From Smallanthus sonchifolius (Eukaryota; Streptophyta; Magnoliopsida; Asterales; Asteraceae): a stretch of 64,000 nt of DNA. A program made the translations under genes and the position numbers. How positions within the stretch are numbered: position 1 is the stretch's first letter; every line of letters starts with the position of its first letter. Positions 32,121 to 45,096 of this stretch are shown here, in pieces. Under the pieces are notes generated by a model that worked only from the letters and a program-made list of their open reading frames with translations, had not been told where the DNA came from and did no database searches. The stretch spans positions 20,999,501 to 21,063,500 of the forward strand of contig CM042034.1 in assembly GCA_023525975.1 (NCBI GenBank), given 5' to 3'.

Positions 32121-33638
32121 CTCTCACGTTCCTTGGGGAAACTGCGATTGCTCAAAACTCAGAAGGCAATGGATATCGGACCTCGCATCGCAAACGCCTT
32201 TTATTGTAGCTTTGTCTCATAAATTAAAAAGATCACATTAATCATTCTTGTAGTTATAAAACTAATAACAAGAATATATATAAATTAAAATAATATACAA
32301 TACAAATGTCTATATTTTTATTAAAATAACTAATTTTTTTATTAAAAACTAGAAATTTTGTCTCGCGCTCCGCGGCGGGAGGCAGACCTTAAACGGTTGA
32401 AACGGTGACATTAACGTGGCTAAACACAAGAAAGCGTACTTAAATACGTATAAGAAACCCATCAAGTTACGGCGACTCGACTGTGGGAATCGAAACAAAG
32501 ATAAAAGGCAGTTAGATAATGGTACCGATGTTTTTAAGTCGGCCTCGGTCTCATTTTTCATGGTACCAGCACGTCACCGTAAGTCGATATAACTCAAGAA
32601 ATCATGATGCCTAAAAAAATACTTTATTTTGAATACAACTCTGTTTTTAACAAAATTTATATCGGGACGTCAAGAAAAAAAAACAAACAAACATAAATTA
32701 TAAAAAAAAAATAGATAATATATACTACAAGGGGTAAATTTAAAACTTTAAAAACTTGAGAGAGTAAACGTGACATTTTACAAAGTTGACGAGTCAATTT
32801 TACCATTTCACAAAGTTGTGTGGTGCTTTTGTCAGATGCCATCGGCACTTGCTATTAACGCTTTGTTCCCGAGTTTACTAAAGGAAATGAAAGGATTCAT
32901 TTCCCTTCTTTTATTTTCTCTCCTTTTCTTTTTTTTTTCCTTTCTCTCCAAATCTCTCCAATTTAGGAGGATGGAGATAAGCTTTCTTTTCCCTTCAAAT
33001 CCTTCCATTTCCCTTCTTAAAAAAATCTCTGGAACACTCTTCTTTCTATTTCCTTTCTTTTCCCTCTTTAAAAAAACTCTGAAACAAGTGTTTCTTTCCC
33101 CTTCCTTTATTTTCCCTTCTTTTCTCTCCTTAAATGAGACTCAGGAACACAGCGTAAGTGTATTGATAATTTTCTAAAACGTTAAGGTAAAGTTCTATAC
33201 TACTAACATAAATGTGCTAAAAAAGGACCAGTCTTTTTTAAAACCAGTCAGGAAAACTAAAATCTATCTTCAAAGGAAATTTTCTTTTGCAATTAAGAAT
33301 TTTTTTTTATCTACGTAAATAATAAAGATTTTTTTGGCTTTTTACATGTGCATACCATTATTATTCGGTCAAAGCAAAACAAACAAACCCAAGGACCCTC
33401 TTTTATACGATGATCTAATGCCACAAAATATAAAAACACAAAACCAGAACAATAAATATATTCCATAAGTTCTTTTTGAGAAACTAGAATTCAAAAAAAG
33501 CTGGACATCTGAACAGAGAAATAGAACTCTCATCATACACAAAAGAACTAGAGATCAAAGTGAAAATATATAAATAAATTTTTTTTAAAAAAAACAGACA
33601 AATGAACCCAAAACACCATCAGAGCACCCCCATAAAAC
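32121..33638. other. Intergenic region between DIM1 and NAP1
   Basis: Contains the DIM1 promoter and 5' UTR on its left, a Helitron-like 3' end near 32349, and a long pyrimidine-rich tract on the plus strand (32880-33140, repeated TTTCCCTTCTTTT-type runs). No gene was recognised. Confidence 0.5.
32349..32385 (-). mobile_element. Helitron 3' end
   Basis: On the minus strand CCCGCCGCGGAGCGCGAG is followed by ACAAAATTT and CTAG with a T beyond, the 3' end of a plant Helitron. The 5' end was not identified, so only the terminus is annotated. Confidence 0.5.
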
Positions 33639-36600
33639 CTACTGCTGCTTGCATTCAGGTGGCCGCTCGCCCTGTTCACCACCAGCATGCAAGATACCGC
33701 CCTTCTGCAGTTCACAATACTCAATAGCACCACTCAGTATAATTCATATGTTTAAAACAAAATTAAATAAAAAGATTAACCCTTGTTAACTTGTTATATT
33801 ACCTTTTGTCCAGAAGACTGCAAGATTACAAGAAACAAAACAGAAACGAATTAGAATATTCCTAAATGAACAAAATTACATTATCGATGGTTAACGGAAT
33901 AAAAAAAACCAACATAGTTTCTCATTTTGTATGAAAATTCCCTCAACTAGATCTAGACATATCAAAATCCTTGAACTAGTTAAAGTTCTAATAAATATGT
34001 GAAATTAAGGTTAAATGCCGGTTACTTGCACAGTCAGCACATACACTGAGATGGCATACGTGTTTTTTGCTGACGCGGATGGCATGTAAACTCTTTTGCT
34101 GATCCTAAGAAACTAAAATTTCTAAGGACCCAAACAGTAAAAAAATTATACATATCAGCAAAAGATTATGTGGCTTCCACATGTGGCGTCTGCATAGCAT
34201 TCACCACTAATTTCATACATTTGTATAAACTTAAACAAGTTAAATGTGCTTTAATATGTCAAAACCTGGTTGTAACTTCTTTGTGCAAAAATGAGAAAGT
34301 ATATGTTGGTTATTTATTGTATTAACTTTAAAAATTTTAACCAAATATTGTGAAATAAATTACCTTCTTTTTACTTTTGCCCTTAGTCTCCTCTTCATCA
34401 TCCTCGTCATCGTCATCATCCTCGTCATCATCTTCCTCATCATCATCATCCTCATCAATTTCATCATCATCTTCATCGTCATCGTCTTCAATGCCTTCAA
34501 ATTCATCCTCTTGAACAGCTTCACCCGTAAACCAAGATACTGCATGAGGGATTATTTTGTCTCGTATGGTTGAACTGAGTAAACAAACAAATCATGATTA
34601 GGTTGATTTCTAAAACAAAAACTATCATTTGTGAAACAATTAACAATCTGGCATGAAATTGAAACAGAACTCAAACAGTATTTCCCAAATTTAGCAACCA
34701 CCTTTAAGTTAGGCACAACATTTAAAAACCAACTTATTTATTACTGATTTTAACCAACCTCATTTTAACTGACTGATAACAAAGCAATGGTTGATGCCAT
34801 GCCAATTTCCAAACGCCCAATATTCAAAAGAATGTTTATGTGAAAAATAATTTGTTTACAAGGATGTAAACATAAATTCTTCTATAAATATAAGATGCCA
34901 GCGTTTACATATACACTAAAAGGATGTTTGAAAAAAAAACAAAAAAATAATTTACGTTCAACTGGTTGAACAAGTCATTCGTTGCTATAAGCCTACAACT
35001 GGTAATAAAAAGTAACAGGGTTGCTAAAATCAGTTAAAAAGTGTAAGGTGTCTTCTATTTTACACCGGGTTTAAAGTTGGTTGCTTCAGAAAAAAGTGTA
35101 AGGTTAGTTTTGCGCTTCATGCAACCCCATATATAAAACTCACCCAATGTCATAGTCTTGTTCCATCTGATTCTGAAGTTCCTCAGCCTGCCAAAATCAC
35201 ATAATTGCCACAAATAAAACAAATTGACACAAAAATATTAATCGTTATTTTAAATGACCACTTTGCCATAAGAGTTTACCATTTCTTCATCAATCTCGTC
35301 CTCATCTTCTGGCACTTGTGGAGGATTAAAAAAGTTGAAAAAACTATCACAGATTTCCGTTTTTGTTATTGGTTTGGCATTTTTTGACCCCTTCTTTGGC
35401 TTCTTTTTCAGTATCTTTTGTGTCAAGCATTTTCCAGGTAACCATTCAATTTCTGTCCTGCAAAGTGCCATAAGTAACACGAGATTAAGAGGGAAACACA
35501 ATAAAGATTGTCTAATGAGATATGAATACAATGAGTTACCCTATGGCCTTCTCTAAAATAGGTTCATCGTCATCAATCATATGATATACTTTGGTTAAAA
35601 CAGAGTTCTTAAAAAATGGATTGGTATCAAAGAAGAACTCAAGTTTAAAACCCTTAGGATCATCAATGCGACACCACTTGATATCCTTCAAATATTTCAG
35701 AGCTTCTTCGTCTCTTTCTGAAATCTAATGATATTGCACAAGAAAAAAAAACTCCAAAATAAATACCTCTTTCTATAAAAATTAATTAAACAAAAATGCA
35801 TGTGGTCCACACAGGTTTATACCTCCTCAGCCAAAATTTCATTGGTCTTCATTGCATTTAACCAAAAATTTGGCACACCCTTTTCTGTAAGTAGCAAACA
35901 ATTTCACTTGGTTAAAATATACAGAAAAATTAGGAATAATTTCATATACGTCCTTTTAAAATTCATAATATCATATCTAACTTTCAAAACAATAAAAGTC
36001 ATATTTACACATTTCCTAGTAAATAAAATAAACAGTTACTTTTAATAGTCTATTTCACTAAATAAACGAATACAAAAACATTGTTACAGTGAATCATCGT
36101 GCATGATGTTCTCTCCGTTTATTCAGTAAAGCATACTGTTAATAAGTAACTGATTTTACTTTATTTACTGGAAAATAGGTAAATATGACACTTTTAGTGC
36201 CTTAAAGGAGTATCTATGATTCTAAAATGTAGAAGGATACATGAAATTGCCCCCAAAAACTTAACTAAAAATGTACCTTCTTTAGCTTTATCATCTGTAG
36301 CATCCATAGCAACTTCATCATTCACTCCATCAACTTCGACAACGCCATTCACTATATCGTATCTCTGCATTTCAGAACATGGTTAAGTACACTAGTTTAA
36401 ATACTAAAATAAACTTCACATACATCAAACTTGATGCATATCCTCTCTCTGATATTTAAATTCTCCCTTCACAATAAGAACAAATGTTGAACTAAATTTG
36501 ACAAGAGTGATTTTTCAAATATATATATATATATATACACACACACATATGCAATAGTTGATCTACGGATCATAATTAATAAAAGTAGAACAAAATCAAG

Positions 36601-37737
36601 AGTCCACACCTGTGAATATAGCGGGGCATAAAGTTTTTGGTATTTTGCTTCCAAGGCAGCTCTTTCTTCAAAAAACTTGGCCTCAAACTCATCATGTTCA
36701 CTCTGTACATAGATATAATAATAACAGCATTTAGCATTGCCCAAATGCAAAGTATTAGTGTGTATTTGGTTTGTAAATGGGATAGAGAAGGGGTACAGGT
36801 TTGAAAGAAGAGATGGTAGAAAAGAAAAAAATTAACTTTTCATTTACTTATCATATTAGATAGCTTTGTCAAACCCTTACTTCATGATCTATGTCAAGCC
36901 CATTTAACTAAAACAAACATTTCATGTAAATTTCAAGTTACTAAAACCTTCACTATAAGCAGTCCATTTTTTAGTCCTAACAAACCCGATAAATCTAGCA
37001 CACTTTCAATTTTCAAGACAAACACATATGTGCAAATCTCATCTCATACTAGCCTATGGTGTTCCAAGGAAATCGTTTACGCTGGATAAACTTTCTACAA
37101 CCTACTTCAATTACCAGTGTCCCTGATTCTAAAACGAATAAAGGATGCGCGTTTAAACAAATACTTATTGTGACTCAAGTATCAAATAATTGAATAACCA
37201 CTCCACTTAAAGCAGTAAATATTAAACAAATCTTGATCCTCCAATTATTTCGCCACTAAATGGATCAAACCACCTTGTACCCAAACATTCAAAACTGAAT
37301 ATAACAACCCCAAATTAGCATAACTTTTCAAAATCCTGATCATTTATACCTGAATTTCCCTTAAAACCTCTACTCTCTTCCTAACTGTTGGACTCAAATT
37401 CTCGAGAACATCCGAGTGTTGCCCCGCCAGGTTCTGAAGCTTATCCTGCAAACAAAACACCAAAATCAACCAAAAATCAGAAGAAATCCTGAATGAGATC
37501 GTGCTCGAGTATCAAAAACATAAATCAGAAACGAGGAAAATAACCTTTAAGGCGTTTACAAGCCCAGCACGATCCGCCGCAGTAAGAGCTGCCAGATTAA
37601 CCAAACAAAAACGAATTAATTTGGCGTAACAGTCGAATTGAGATTTCGGGATAAGATGTGAACGTACCTGCAGCGGTGGCCGGTAGGGAGGCGCCGAGAT
37701 CGGAGACATCAAACTGTTTTTTCTTGTTGTTGCCCAT
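33639..37737 (-). CDS. NAP1: Nucleosome assembly protein 1 (NAP1) histone chaperone
   Basis: Twelve exons: 37737-37668, 37588-37545, 37445-37350, 36702-36610, 36364-36277, 35884-35823, 35724-35540, 35457-35280, 35187-35144, 34574-34364, 33817-33803 and 33704-33639. All have GT-AG and phases that close, giving 383 aa. The N-terminus is MGNNKKKQFDVSDLG. The NAP core includes FWLNAMKTNEILAEEI, YLKDIKWCRIDDPKGFKLEF and the conserved SFFNFF(N)PP segment. A basic KKKPKKGSK may be nuclear-targeting. The acidic tail (about 35 Asp/Glu in 45 residues) binds histones. The protein ends CKQQ, a CaaX farnesylation box described for Arabidopsis NAP1;1. NAP1 chaperones H2A-H2B and shuttles between cytosol and nucleus. 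One exon is only 15 nt. The paralogue number cannot be told. Confidence 0.95.
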
Positions 37738-38313
37738 GGCGGAAGAAACCCTAGAAATAAGAAATGAAGTTGAAGAGAAAAGGAGGGAAAGATAGATAGG
37801 GATTTTGGTGTTTAATCTGCGCTCAGTAGTCTCGCGTTGTGACCTAATGGAATGAATTCTAGGGATTATATAGTCTTGAGGTGGGGACTCACTTGAATTT
37901 CAAGCGCAGTTGGTGGCGCGTGAAGTTTAGTGGAAATTCGAAACCACATTTGGGCTGGGTTCGTTTCCAAGGACAAGATGATGGACTCGGACATCTTTAA
38001 TAGTAGGTCATGTGGATGATACATAAGCTAATTTTTGTTAAAAAAAACTAAGTTAAAACCAAGGGCTAAAGACGCAACCAGTCCTAAAAGTTTGGATTAA
38101 ATTTGTAGTTTTTAAAACTTGGAGCTAAACATGCAATTTGATCAAACCACATGAGCCATTTATACAATTAACTCTATCCTTAAACACTTAAACTACATAG
38201 AAATTATAGAATGATATAAATGTATATTTAATAATTTAAAAAATATAAACTATCATGTCATAAACATGTTAGATGGGTTGAACCTGTTTATATACGATTT
38301 TAATCGTGTTATA
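37738..38313. other. NAP1 promoter and spacer
   Basis: The NAP1 5' UTR and promoter should lie at 37738-38000, where GC content is higher than in the flanks. The rest is AT-rich with no recognised feature. Confidence 0.4.
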
Positions 38314-38568
38314 TGTTGGAAAATGGATCAAACTCGAACAATAAAACACTGACAATATTGATCACAAAGATTGACACTTTTTATTAATATCAAAGACCAC
38401 ACACAAATACATGAATTCTAACCATCTATTTATAATAAACATGTACTAATCCTAACCAAACTCAAACTCAATTAAATAATCAAATAAACAAACTCAATCC
38501 AACTCTAATACAAACTCAACCAAACAATTAATGAACTAATATTAATAAATATCAAGATTAAATATTCA
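38314..38568 (-). repeat. 3' LTR of the small retrotransposon
   Basis: TGTTGGAAAATGG ... AAATATTCA on the plus strand; pairs with 39914-40170. Differences include AAAGATTGAC against AAAGATCGAC and a TTTTT length change. Confidence 0.93.
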
Positions 38569-38762
38569 TTCTCTCCCTTAATCTTGAATTTGTACCTCCT
38601 AGATCCTCAATCCGTAATAATACTCGCATCTCTTTAATTTTGATTCTTGGACTACCTTCCTTACTTTTATTTTTCCGTTTCGTGTGCTTGACATGCACAC
38701 CCGACCCATTATCTCTAATTTTTTCATCACCACTTGTTTTATTTGGCATGTCTCGTAACTCA

Positions 38763-39206
38763 TCACAAAAACAAATTATCGGCTTGGTTATTCTTCACAT
38801 GCCTAATACTTTGACCTTCAACATCTAGATCTTTATTTACGTCAATATAATCTGCTTTTTGAACCGATGAGATTTTGACATTATTTTCCATCTCAACTAC
38901 CGTCTCATTCTCTTTTTCGTCACTTTTCTTATCTGATTGGAAAAACAAATTTTTAGAAGACTTAAAAACTTGCGATTTGATTTCCGCATTTGCCGAATCT
39001 TCTCCGACAAACATATTACCATTGTTGGTGGTCGCAACATCATTACCGGTAGCGACCGGAATACTCATATTCACCATAACACCATCCATAGCCATTGAAA
39101 TATCAACCATCTTCATTCGGCCTCTTTGGTTGAAACCCTTCGACCGTAGCACCTGTAACACCCATCGTGTCACCGACAACCATTGTCTCACATCCTTTTC
39201 TACCAT
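38763..39206 (-). other. Open frame of unknown nature inside the retrotransposon
   Basis: A 147-codon open frame on the element's sense strand (MVEKDVRQWLSV...), rich in Asn, Lys and Glu, with overlapping smaller frames on both sides. I do not recognise a gag, protease or host domain. It may be a decayed gag or captured sequence. The frame at 38558-38749 next to the polypurine tract, ending ...SRLRERMNI, is just the element's 3' leader read through. Confidence 0.3.
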
Positions 39207-39913
39207 GTTTATTTTTCACACATAAATTCTTTACCCACCCTTCTTCGTTCCACTGAATCACACAGATTCCTTTCTCTTTGTTCACATAGAACCCGCTCAC
39301 GCATAACGCCTTTTTTTAGTATCCTCTTCTCAATTGATTCATGCATAATCTTTGTTCACGCAAAACTCTTCTTCATTAGTTCACACATAACTCTTCTACT
39401 TAGTTCACACAGAACTCCTTCCCTTGGCTCACACAGAACTCGATATTCTCCTAGGTCTCGATCTTTGGCTCACTCAGAACCCTGGCTCAAGCAGAACCTC
39501 TTTTGATATCCAGTTCCTCCTTTTATTTTCTTTTCGATCAAATAAGCCGTGAACTTCTTCACCTGCTTGATTGTATGCTTCACCTAATTTTCCGTACTGC
39601 CTCCTTGCTTACGAATTTATGCTTGCTTCTAATTAACTCATGAGCACCACCGCCTCCTACTTCAATTTAATTCACCTGCCGTGTATTAATTGAGGCCCTT
39701 GGTTGCTTGGTTCCCTTTTTCGATTAACTCCAAGTCGTCTAGAACCCTCCTGGCCTTATTCTCTTTTCTTATTCGTCTTTCTCTTGATATTTTCTTCTCG
39801 ACTTACGGAACCAGTAACCAAAGAAGCTGGTCAACAATTTCTCCTCGGTTGTGGCCTTCGATTAAGCCAGTCACGTCTTCTTGATCGGTTTTTCTTTCGG
39901 CTCTGATACCAAT

Positions 39914-40170
39914 TGTTGGAAAATGGATCAAACTCGAACAATAAAACACTGACAATATTGATCACAAAGATCGACACTTTTTTTATTAATATCAAAGACC
40001 ACACACAAATACATGAATTCTAACCATCTATTTATAATAAATCTATACTAATCCTAACCAAACTCAAACTCAATTAAATAATCAAATAAACAAACTCAAT
40101 CCAACTCTAATACAAACTCAACCAAACAATTAATGAACTAATATTAATAAATATCAAGATTAAATCATCA
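39914..40170 (-). repeat. 5' LTR of the small retrotransposon
   Basis: TGTTGGAAAATGG ... AAATCATCA on the plus strand. It is adjacent to the tRNA-Met primer site at 39900-39911. Confidence 0.93.
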
Positions 40171-40175
40171 TTATA

Positions 40176-41449
40176 AACGTGCAACCTATTTATGACCCCA
40201 AACCTGATTAACTCAAACTCAAGCATGTTTAACTCCGTGACATGTTAGCGGGTCGTGTTATAAACTGTCAACCCTAATGTTGATCTATTAACTTGTTAAG
40301 CACGATAAGTTAAATGTCTTATGCGTGTTATAAATGAATTAATTTTATATATTGAGATGATTAAAACAAATAAATAGTTGATGCCATAAGTGGAAGTGGA
40401 CATTGGTAGAGGAATATCCTCTATGAACACCAAGATTTAAGTAGATTATGAGTTCAAGTCGTATTTCCACATGAATAAAGAAAATTGTCTTTAAAAAAAT
40501 GGAAGTGGACAACCTACGAACAAAGAAAACAAACATTGTAACTCAGTGGAATTTTATCTTGATTACATATTTTATAATATGAATGTAGCACGCTAAACTC
40601 GCTTTACAAATCTATATAAAGAGATTTGTTTATACATAGTATCGTCCTCGTTCTTCTTGCAACATAAAATGCATATTCGGTATTCGGATGCCTTATAACT
40701 AAAAGGAGGTAAACTTGAATAAGATGTGTGAGTTACCCGCATATTTCATTATAACATGTAGTTTGATTCCTTCAAGTACTTATGTTGTGTTTGCCATTTC
40801 ACACGCCATATGTGTTTACTAGCTGCCAATGTTGTAAAAATCGTTAATCGCTAGTCGGTTGGTGAGGTATCGACTAGCGATTAATCGGATTTAATTTTTT
40901 ATATGTTGTCACTAATGGAGCAACCAAAGTTGATTAATTGCTCTTAACTGTAACCATCGTGATTAATGGAGACCATATGGGAACCCTTGTAATGGAATAT
41001 GAAAGGGATGACTAACAGGGAAGGGAAGGGTGGTCTTGATAAAGGGTAATTCAGTCCTTTAATTTTTTTAACTTTCAAATTCCTTTATCACATTTATAAA
41101 CCAAACACAAGTCAACTTTCTAAAGATTCCATTCAAATTCTAATTCATTCAAAAACATTTCACGAACCAAACGATCCCTAAGTATCTTTAATATTTTATA
41201 TTATTTTCTTTTAAAAACGACTAACTCATACACCTCTAAATCTACTCGTTTTGTACAACAACGTCCATCGTGAGACTAGACGCTCAACCATTTAGGAATG
41301 AACACTTTTACATGATCGTACTTTCAAGTCATTCAATTGTATCTTTCGTTGTTTTGTTTTTCTGTTCTTTTTTTTTTTAACTACACAAACACTCTTTACT
41401 CTACCCTATTTTTAAAATCACTACACATGCATTTCGCAAAAGTTCATAT
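40176..41449. other. Gene-free stretch
   Basis: AT-rich with a few GATTAATCG-type motifs near 40850-40900. No exon or element boundary was recognised. Confidence 0.4.
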
Positions 41450-41834
41450 TGATATGTATCAATTTGATTTTAGAAGAATAGAAGAACAAGGCAAGTTTTA
41501 TTTACTGATTTCATGATCAAAATAAGAAGACAATGGCTATTATATAGCCTTTAAAATAAAGATTAACTAAACTAAAATAAAGATTAACTAAACTACCCGC
41601 TTTGCAAATAACTACTGCTAGGAACTAAACTAAAATGAAAACTATTAAAGTCATGCCACAAATCTATACTATATAATAAATAAAGGTTTTTCAATGCCAC
41701 ATGTCGTCTCCATATTCATTCTCATCATTTTTTTCCGCCTCTCTCTCTTATTAAATGCACCTTCATCTTTAAATAATAATATATATTTTAAAAAATATAT
41801 TAATTATATACTAATAAAACACATTTATTTTAAA

Positions 41835-42666
41835 CTAGCTTTAAACTTGTGTGTTACACAGTGTAAACCTTAATATTAGACTGATAAATATATGAACATG
41901 TATTATTATACAACATTTAATGATGTACTGGTAAATTTTTTTCATATTGTCAAATGTTAAAGAATATGACTAAACGTTAAGAACATATTGGCTAACATAA
42001 TTAAATTATTGTTGTAATAATATTGTGGACAGCCTCCTAAAATATTTTATTTGACCAAAATTGTAGTAATAATATATTTGAAAATCATAATTAAATTAAT
42101 AGCATTTCAATAAATATTTAAAGATAAACATTAGCAAGTCGGCCAGCCAAGCCCGACCCATTTAGACATGTACTAAAAAGTGACTCATTTTGACCCAAAA
42201 CCATTTTAACCCGTTGGTTGACCAACATCTTACATGTAGTATTTCGACACTTCCGGTGTTTAGGGCCCGCCCAGGCGTTTGTTTCAAGGTTAAGCCAAGT
42301 TTTAGAAACATGAAACTGTCTGTTGTTGTTGATCTTGTTATCCAAATCATCAACTTACATAAATAATAGGGAATTTGAAATTTAAACTTAAGTGCATAAA
42401 TATTGAATTAAAAGGATTTGATATTATTCAAATAGTACAAATTAAGAAAGTATTAGGAACATAAATAGTATTGAAATTTTCATTAAATTTAAATTTAAAA
42501 TTAATCTAAATTTAAAACTAATTTATGAAAAACCACTTTTACAATCAAATTTGAATATTGTAACTAAGAAAGGGATAACCTTCAAATTTAAAAAAAAAAC
42601 CCTTACAAAAAGTCAAAGATGATGAAGAATTTAAATTTAAATTATATTAATAATGTAACAGATTTG

Positions 42667-42714
<48 letters not shown>

Positions 42715-43096
42715 GGCTTCAATAAATAAAACAAAACATAAAGAAATTTTAAAAGATCAATAAAACCGAGTTTATTTTGCATTAAAAGGATTTGAAGTTA
42801 TTAAAAAAAAATGAAAATAAGAAATGATTAAGAACATAAATGTTAGTATTGACAATTAAGAGAATTTTAAATTTTAAAATGAAATCTGTTTATGAAAACC
42901 ATATTATTGGGCTATAAAAAATTTTAAAATTAAATTAATTTGAAATCTAAGTGATAGGTTAAAAAAATTGGGTTATGACCCGCGTATTGACCCGCTTATG
43001 AATAATGGGTATAAAATGATTTTGGGGAAAAATGAGTGAGAATGAATGTGAGCTTGACACTTGGCAAAATGATTTAAGTTTTTATTATAAGAGGGA
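41835..43096 (-). mobile_element. Helitron nested inside the outer Helitron
   Basis: On the minus strand it starts TCCCTCTTATAATAAAAACT after A (complement of T43097). It ends ACTGTGTAACACACAAG, then TTTAAAG and CTAG with T beyond (complement of A41834). Length 1262 bp. It contains a (TA) microsatellite at 42669-42708 and no transposase/helicase. The 3' hairpin is imperfect, so it is somewhat decayed. Confidence 0.8.
42669..42708. repeat. (AT)n microsatellite
   Basis: About 20 AT dinucleotides within the nested Helitron. Confidence 0.95.
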
Positions 43097-45096
43097 TTAT
43101 CCCTTATTATAAGAAATTTTGAAATCTAATTATGTAACTTTTATTTTCCATCAAATAATAAATAAAAATCAAATTATATTAAATAGTACTTAACGTATTT
43201 TTGAAACCCAATTACATATTAATTTTTACATATTTTGAACTTTATTTTGTATTTTTAGTATATGATACATTTTTATACCTGTAAAATATACACATAAAGA
43301 TATAAAAATATTATTTATTGATATTTTTCACCCCGTGTATAATACACGGGATCTAAACTAGTAACAATAATACCCACGATCACCTCCTCCATGCATGCAT
43401 GGCATGGAGTCATGGACCAACTCACTAAACTAAAATGAAAACAATTAGTCATGCCACAAATAACCCACGGCCGGTGTCTTTTGGATGAATCTAGCTTGGC
43501 GGAGCACCACGGTGGACGCCTCTTGTTTACGGGACAATATAGGTCACAGATGAAGCCAACAAGAAACAATTCCATGACATATGCATTATTATCCCGTTTG
43601 TATTTTGGAACATTGAGACACACCCGAACATAGTTGGGTCAGGGACACCACAAATGGTTGCATTTTGGAGAGGATGGTTTGTTGGGTTGGGTAAATTTGA
43701 TTGAGAATTGACCCGTTGATGTGTTACGTTAGTAGTATATTTTTTATTAAAATTTGTAACAGAGTTATCATGTTTTAATTTTTATAAAATGATTAATACT
43801 TTTACTAACTACACACAATAGACAAACGGACCTATCGCAACATAGTATAGTTTAGGTAAGAACTGAGTATTGAACCAAAGGGGCACAGTAGCTTTTAATA
43901 CTCATTGTTATTATCGTTTTGTCTAATAAAAAAATGTCGTTTTGGTTGAGGCAACAAATCGAGACAGAGGAGTCATTGAGAGATAATCATATCAAATGCA
44001 TCACTTGGTGGTAATCTGATGTTGTATTTAATTAATTGTGTGGTTAATTTATTAGGAACAACTCCTTGGGCAGGTTTACTGTTCTAACAACCGTTAGAGT
44101 GCTAACGGGCTCCCGCAAACTGTCTCCCTCTAGTTGTTATTCAGACTAAGATTATGCAGTTGACTTGGCTCCCGTCTGGGTTACCAAACCGTATGATTCT
44201 TTGGATAATTAGAATGGACAAAATCAGCTGATTATGTTTTTAGAAAAAGTTGGAAGAGCTACAAACCTCTACCACATGGTTTTGTGAGGTTACTTTCATT
44301 ATGACCACCACAATTCCATAGTTAAAGTAACCTTAATTATAAAATACTTAAAATAAACATTTCCTTCTTCTCAAGCTTGAACATCATGGCTCCAGCTAAG
44401 AGTGTAATACGAGCCAACACGAAAGAAAAAAGGAAATACCGACACAAAACGCAAGGTCCAATTAAGACTCGAAAGCTTTGTTGAATACCCAAACCCGACC
44501 AATCCAAAGTATTAAGTCTATACTAACCGAGACCTTGGTAGCATCAAAATTTGTATAAAAACGTAAGTTTGAATGGGTGCTTAAGCAAGATTTGCTTAAG
44601 CCATCCAAAAGATTCAGAACTCTTAAAGCAATTGGAGATTAAATATTCACGTCTTTTTAAAACAATTTATAATTAAGATTTTTAAGACACATAAACACAA
44701 CTTTTCATTAATTAAAATACACGTATTTGTCAAACTCTTCACTAGTTAAGTGTAAAACGTTCATTACGGAACCGACTCTGATACCAAATGATAAATATCA
44801 ATTTGATTTTAGAAGACTGGAACAACAAAGAAATATTTAAAGCTAAGTTTTATGTATTGATTTCATATCAAAATAAGAAGACAATGACTATTATATAGCC
44901 TTCCATGACTTCAAACAAAATAACCACTACTAGGTAACTACCCACTTGCAAATAACTACCGTAAGGAGCTAAACTCAAATAAAAACATTTAAAGTCATGC
45001 CACAAATAAGCCACCCCCAATGATACCCACAATCACCTTCTCCATGCATGACATGAAGTCATGGACCAACTTACTCCACATGTCGCAACGTTATCA

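Larger units (their letters stand above)
38314..40170 (-). mobile_element. Complete small LTR retrotransposon, non-autonomous
   Basis: Two LTRs of 255 and 257 bp (38314-38568, 39914-40170) lie between perfect 5-bp duplications TTATA (38309-38313, 40171-40175). On the minus strand the 5' LTR ends ...TCCAACA and, two bases on, comes the primer-binding site TGGTATCAGAGCC, complementary to the initiator tRNA-Met 3' end. The polypurine tract AAGGGAGAGAA abuts the 3' LTR. The 1.35-kb interior has no reverse transcriptase, integrase or protease. The two LTRs differ at only a few positions, so the insertion is fairly recent. The primer type is the one common in Copia elements, but the superfamily is not proven. 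Confidence 0.93.
41663..43361 (+). mobile_element. Helitron (outer), carrying another Helitron
   Basis: Begins TCTATACTATATAATAAATA after A. It ends with the hairpin CCCGTGTATAATACACGGG, then ATCTAAA and CTAG before T at 43362. Its 5' region is collinear with the 25949-26359 Helitron. Without the nested copy (41835-43096) the element is 437 bp, close to the 411-bp solitary copy, which supports both boundaries. Confidence 0.88.
41450..45096 (-). mobile_element. LTR retrotransposon relic carrying nested Helitrons
   Basis: A segment starting TGATAWRTATCAATTTGATT occurs at 41450 and 44789 and stays similar for about 300 bp (TTTTAGAAGA, AAAATAAGAAGACAATG, CTATTATATAGCCTT, AAAGTCATGCCACAAAT, CTCCATGCATG). 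It is read as two LTRs. Immediately left of the right-hand LTR, the minus strand has TTTGGTATCAGAGTCGG, a tRNA-Met primer site. Flanks CATAT (41445) and CATGT (45097) agree at 4 of 5. The interior (about 43450-44788) encodes nothing recognisable. The left LTR is split by the Helitron at 41663. The right boundary is uncertain. Confidence 0.6.

Noticed and set aside
39103..39506. Genes on either strand within the small LTR element
   Set aside because: Several overlapping short frames occur on both strands over imperfect TTCACACAGAACTC-type repeats. None shows a domain.
43315..43633. Overlapping open frames at the LTR/Helitron junction
   Set aside because: They span a transposon boundary and have no recognisable motif, so they are chance frames.
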